A stretch of DNA of 64,000 nucleotides from Hirudo medicinalis (Eukaryota > Annelida > Clitellata > Hirudinida > Hirudinidae). Both the position numbers and the translations under genes were made by a program. Position 1 is the stretch's first letter. Each line of letters opens with the position of its first letter. The stretch lies in the NCBI GenBank assembly GCA_011800805.1, contig MPNW01000024.1:223429-287428 (forward strand), given 5' to 3'. Below are positions 60,942 to 64,000 of the stretch, one piece after another. The notes below the pieces were generated by a model. It ran no database searches. It saw only the letters and a list, made by a program, of their open reading frames with translations, and was not told the origin of the DNA.

Positions 60942-61598
60942 ATGAGCATGAACAACACAAATGGCTTTGATGATCTCCTAGATGGAGACGAAAATGTTGA
61001 GATTGATTTTATGGAAGACGAAAACATCACCAGGGAACTTTTAGAAGGCATCGACGAAGTGATCAGAGATGAGCCTGCACCAATGGATGTTATGAACAAT
61101 GCCATAGACGATCAAAACTCAGACTTGAGGTCAATTTGGGTGGGAAATGTTGAGTATAGTGCCACGGCTCAACAACTGGAGAGTCATTTCACTGGCTGTG
61201 GGAAAATAGAAAGAGTTACCATTCAGTGCAACAAGTTCACAGGACATCCAAAGGGATTTGCTTACATCGAATTTAGTGAACAAACTTCAGTGGAACCTGC
61301 CCTGGCTCTTAATGGGTCGTTGTTCTGCGGAAGAATTATCCAGGTATTGGCAAAAAGATCAAACCTACCTGGCATCTCTAGCACCAATCGACCTCCAATC
61401 AGACAGGCGCTTTATAGGGCCCCTAGACATCGATTCATTCCAAGTTACTTGCCGCGGGAGGTCACTTTCAGACCAAGAGGGAGTGGATTCAGACCACGTG
61501 GTTTTGTAAACCAAGCCGCTCCCCGAAACTTAGGAGTACAATTGGTCAGATTCAAGCCAGAGAGGCCTAGGAGATTAAATTTCAGGAGACCCTTTTAA
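60942..61598 (+). CDS. Intronless PABPN1-like nuclear poly(A)-binding protein
   Basis: 218-codon single-exon ORF. An acidic N-terminal third (DDLLDGDENVEIDFMEDEN) includes a short helical stretch, then one RRM (about residues 64-140) with RNP2 SIWVGNVEY and RNP1 KGFAYIEF. The flanking phrases (TAQQLESHFTGCGKIERVTI, CNKFTGHPKGFAY, GRIIQVLAKRSNLPGIS) are diagnostic of PABPN1/PABPN1L. The Arg-rich C-terminus (FRPRGSGFRPRG, RPRRLNFRRPF) is the site of arginine methylation in the family. PABPN1 stimulates poly(A) polymerase and controls tail length in the nucleus. The absence of introns in an intron-rich window suggests a retrocopy that stayed open, or a PABPN1L-type germline paralogue. AATAAA at 61636-61641. 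Start: ATG at 60942, a second Met two codons on is equally possible. Confidence 0.88.
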   Translation: MSMNNTNGFDDLLDGDENVEIDFMEDENITRELLEGIDEVIRDEPAPMDVMNNAIDDQNSDLRSIWVGNVEYSATAQQLESHFTGCGKIERVTIQCNKFTGHPKGFAYIEFSEQTSVEPALALNGSLFCGRIIQVLAKRSNLPGISSTNRPPIRQALYRAPRHRFIPSYLPREVTFRPRGSGFRPRGFVNQAAPRNLGVQLVRFKPERPRRLNFRRPF

Positions 61599-61874
61599 AA
61601 ATGTCTTAAGATTTTTGATTAAATTATTAACTGTTAATAAACATAATAAAAATGCAGGTTGCACGATAAAACTTATTACTTCTACATTGATTTTAACTTA
61701 AAAGATGATTACTTTATTTTTTAAGACATAAGATTTAAATTATGTATTTAATTAATTTGGATTTAAGGAATGGAGGCTTTTTAATTAATTTAACTGAAAT
61801 TAATCAGAAAGAAGAATTAAAAATTATAAACATTGAACAATATTTTATTGGCATTACTAAAATTAGTTGAAATC
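61599..61874. other. 3' flank of PABPN1-like gene
   Basis: Contains its AATAAA signals. Otherwise AT-rich with nothing else seen. Confidence 0.6.
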
Positions 61875-63138
61875 AGTGACAAGTAGCAAGGGGGCGGGGC
61901 GCCCGGAATTCTCGTGCCAAGGGGCGGCATTTTGAAAGGGTACGTAAAAAATAAAAAATAGAAAAAAACGGCCGCCGCCCTCCCCTCCCAGACTTTTTGC
62001 TGCCACAAATAGACCTTTCGAAATGTGTCCATTGAAGAGTTAGATTTCAATTTGGCATTTGGTAAAGAGCATCGATTGATATACAACACATGCGAGCCAC
62101 ACATCAAAGAGAATCACCTTACCAGGCCCTCATTCATTCACGCCTGTTCCTCAGATCGTCCAGTGATTTCTTTCGATTAGAAGAATATATATGGAACTAT
62201 TCTGAGACCATAGCATATTGTTCGTGCATTCTGTTTTCATCAACTTGCTGGTACTACGTTCATTCGCGATTGTTATTGTTATATTGAAAATCTTTTTAAG
62301 AGTAAATTCTTGGATTCGCAAGCATCTCGGTGAGTTTGATTAGTATAAGCTTTATTTCTTGGTTATTAGTTTATAGTTATTTGTTTTATCTGAGTAGATG
62401 CCTAAGTAGTCATTCTGAACATGTTGTTAGGGCGACCATTTTCCTAGCGCTTCCTTCCTGGGATTTGATGCTGAATTGAGGCGGGAAATGCTGTGTGTCA
62501 TAGACAGGTTGACTGAGAAAATATCTGGCAGATTTCAGCAAGTTCATGATCTTGCAAACAAATACGCCTTTCTTACACCGTCAAATCTGCTTGATGATAA
62601 TTATGATTGTTAGCTTGGCGAAGTTGATGAAGATATAGAGAAAGAGGAGTTCTTTACCGAAAGGAAGAGATTGCAGTATTTTTGTGGAAGCTTCAGGAAA
62701 CGATAAAATCGATTGGACCCTTTGAACCTATGAGCTTCAAACCACCTTGGGGATTCATAATATTGTGATCTTTCTGCGCATCTTCCTTCCTTACCCGAGC
62801 TATTACTGTTGCCAGCCTTAAGCGCTCTTTCTTCAAACTTAAGTTAATAAAAAACTATCTTCGATCAGCGATGAGCCAGACAAGGCTTACATACTTGGCA
62901 TTCCTGTTTATGGAGAAGGAACTTGCCAATGGACTGAATTTTGAAACTGTTATAAAAAACTTGGCCGAAAGAAAAGCTTGGAAAGTTTATTTGTAAATGT
63001 TAACCGATTTGATTGTAGTTCCATAAATAATAGTGGAATAAATACTTGAGAACCTTCCCAAATTTTGAAGATTAACGGATTATTAACTGCAAATCTTACA
63101 ACTGCCCCGGGCGGCAAGAACAGTTGCTACGCCACTGA
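61875..63138 (+). mobile_element. ZMYM1-like hAT-type DNA transposon relic
   Basis: Right end is the inverse of CAGTGGCGTAGCAACTG (ending 63138). The left end CAGTGACAAGTAGCAAGG is a diverged match. Flanks GTTGAAAT and ATTAAAAT agree at 6 of 8 positions, suggesting a decayed 8-base duplication. Inside, the plus strand reads RREMLCVIDRLTEKISGRFQQ and VHDLANKYAFLTP, then the hAT C-terminal block KLKLIKNYLRSAMSQTRLTY and LAFLFMEKELANG. These are the ZMYM1-like transposase ends; the N-terminal half has been lost. GC-rich termini contrast with the AT-rich surroundings. Confidence 0.75.
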
Positions 63139-63890
63139 TTAAAATTACTGAATATAGGTGTGCTAGGCCATACACAAAATATATAAAATAATAAATATTA
63201 CAATGAACATTTTTATGTATATTTGATCAGTAGGTTTTTGGTTGTTTTTGAATAATAAGACTTATAATCAATTCAATGTTGCAAGGGCTTCCGCTTGACA
63301 TGTCTCGAGATGTTTAAGGCACGCATAAATTACTGAATAAGAAGACTTGTAAATCAATTCGGCAATTCAAAATAATAAACAAACTCAAAATCTTAATATA
63401 GTTGTTATATGAACATTTTTAAAAAGCATTTGAAACGTACTTTCCAATTATTATAATTCCAAAGCAAAGTAATGCTTATTAAATTTGAGTGTCTGCTAAC
63501 TTCACCTAACTTAAAGACAGCCCTTTTACCATTATATAAGTGTCTGCTGTCGGAATACAAGTTTAATAAACAAGGGTCTTTAATAAAATAAACAAACAAA
63601 AATACAAGTTTAAAATGGCAGGTGGGTGAGCGTCGGGAAAATTAAATTAAACAAATTAAACAAAAAGACAAAAGCAAAAATCAAATGAAAATAAATTTTA
63701 AATTGCACTGCGAACGCTTTAATAAAATATAAGGTTACAAGTATACGAAAATTTAATTTAACATTACGAAAAACATGCACGCTAAATGCATGAGAGCCAG
63801 TTACATGTGAATACGCTTTACGTTCGCGCTTTACGCTGCCTACGTAAGGCCGAGCGCTAGCAGAAAGTGAATTAAATACAATAGAGGGAG
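63139..63890. other. AT-rich spacer with a CpG-richer end
   Basis: No gene seen to about 63780. From 63780 CpG frequency rises (GTTCGCGCTTTACGCTGCC), possibly the promoter side of a gene beyond the window. Confidence 0.4.
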
Positions 63891-64000
63891 CACGGAACAG
63901 CTCGAGGAGATCTTCACCATCATCGCCAAGACCTTTTTCCGTTGCATGTACGAGGCCTCTGTCCCAGAAGCAGCGAAGGCTGCCAACAATAATTGTCCAG
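63891..64000 (+). CDS. Possible exon running off the window end
   Basis: After an AG at the border of 'ATACAATAG' the plus frame reads STEQLEEIFTIIAKTFFRC and then MYEASVPEAAKAANNNCP to the last base without a stop; composition is markedly less AT-rich than the flank. The minus strand is also open over the same span, so strand is uncertain. No family recognised. Confidence 0.3.

Noticed and set aside
60830..61105. Ser/Leu-rich minus-strand ORF
   Set aside because: Antisense shadow of the acidic N-terminus of the PABPN1-like gene.

Overview
This is an AT-rich, intron-rich animal nuclear sequence. Spliceosomal introns with GT-AG (and a few GC-AG) borders, trinucleotide (CAT/ATT) microsatellites, decayed hAT, Copia, piggyBac and non-LTR elements, and clear metazoan orthologues (PLC-gamma with tandem SH2 and SH3, POU6-type homeobox, LACTB, RPS12, ADA2/ADGF) all point to an invertebrate. 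A lophotrochozoan such as an annelid or leech is my best guess. That guess rests on overall character and is not proven here.

Layout: 1-1281 is the 3' coding end of an unrecognised Ser/Thr/Lys-rich, probably nuclear protein (+). 2862-7775 (-) is a four-exon single-pass membrane protein that I assembled from splice signals: signal peptide, Cys-rich ectodomain, one TM, and a tail ending in a PPPPY motif. This is the architecture of the Shisa/WBP1/VOPP1/CYYR1 group. 9.3-9.7 kb holds weak coding signals. 9.79-10.71 kb is a decayed reverse-transcriptase C-terminus and 11.1-11.46 kb a piggyBac transposase remnant. 11841-12923 (-) is RPS12 with a 5' TOP-like start and three tandem box C/D snoRNAs in its last intron. 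13492-29764 (+) is a 32-exon PLC-gamma gene (1260 aa) whose exon phases all close.

32655-33476 is a complete-looking hAT insertion with an exact 8-bp target duplication. 33691-38340 (+) and 48014-60098 (-) are two convergent ADA2/ADGF genes with the same five-exon, same-phase structure. Both end in an IPT/TIG-like domain and at least one ends in a GPI-signal-like hydrophobic tail. Between them lie LACTB (38667-40848, -) and a POU6-family gene (43788-46658, +). The large intron 4 of the second ADA2 gene contains a broken Copia element that is itself interrupted by a ZMYM1-like hAT element. 60942-61598 (+) is an intronless PABPN1-like RNA-binding protein, followed by another ZMYM1-like hAT relic (about 61875-63138). 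The last 110 bases may be the start of another exon.

The genes do not form one pathway. The notable biology is the pair of secreted or surface adenosine deaminases carrying an extra C-terminal domain, the tripled dual-guide snoRNA inside RPS12, and a dense nested transposon record in introns. Exon borders were read by eye from splice consensus and phase continuity. No alignment or transcript data were available.
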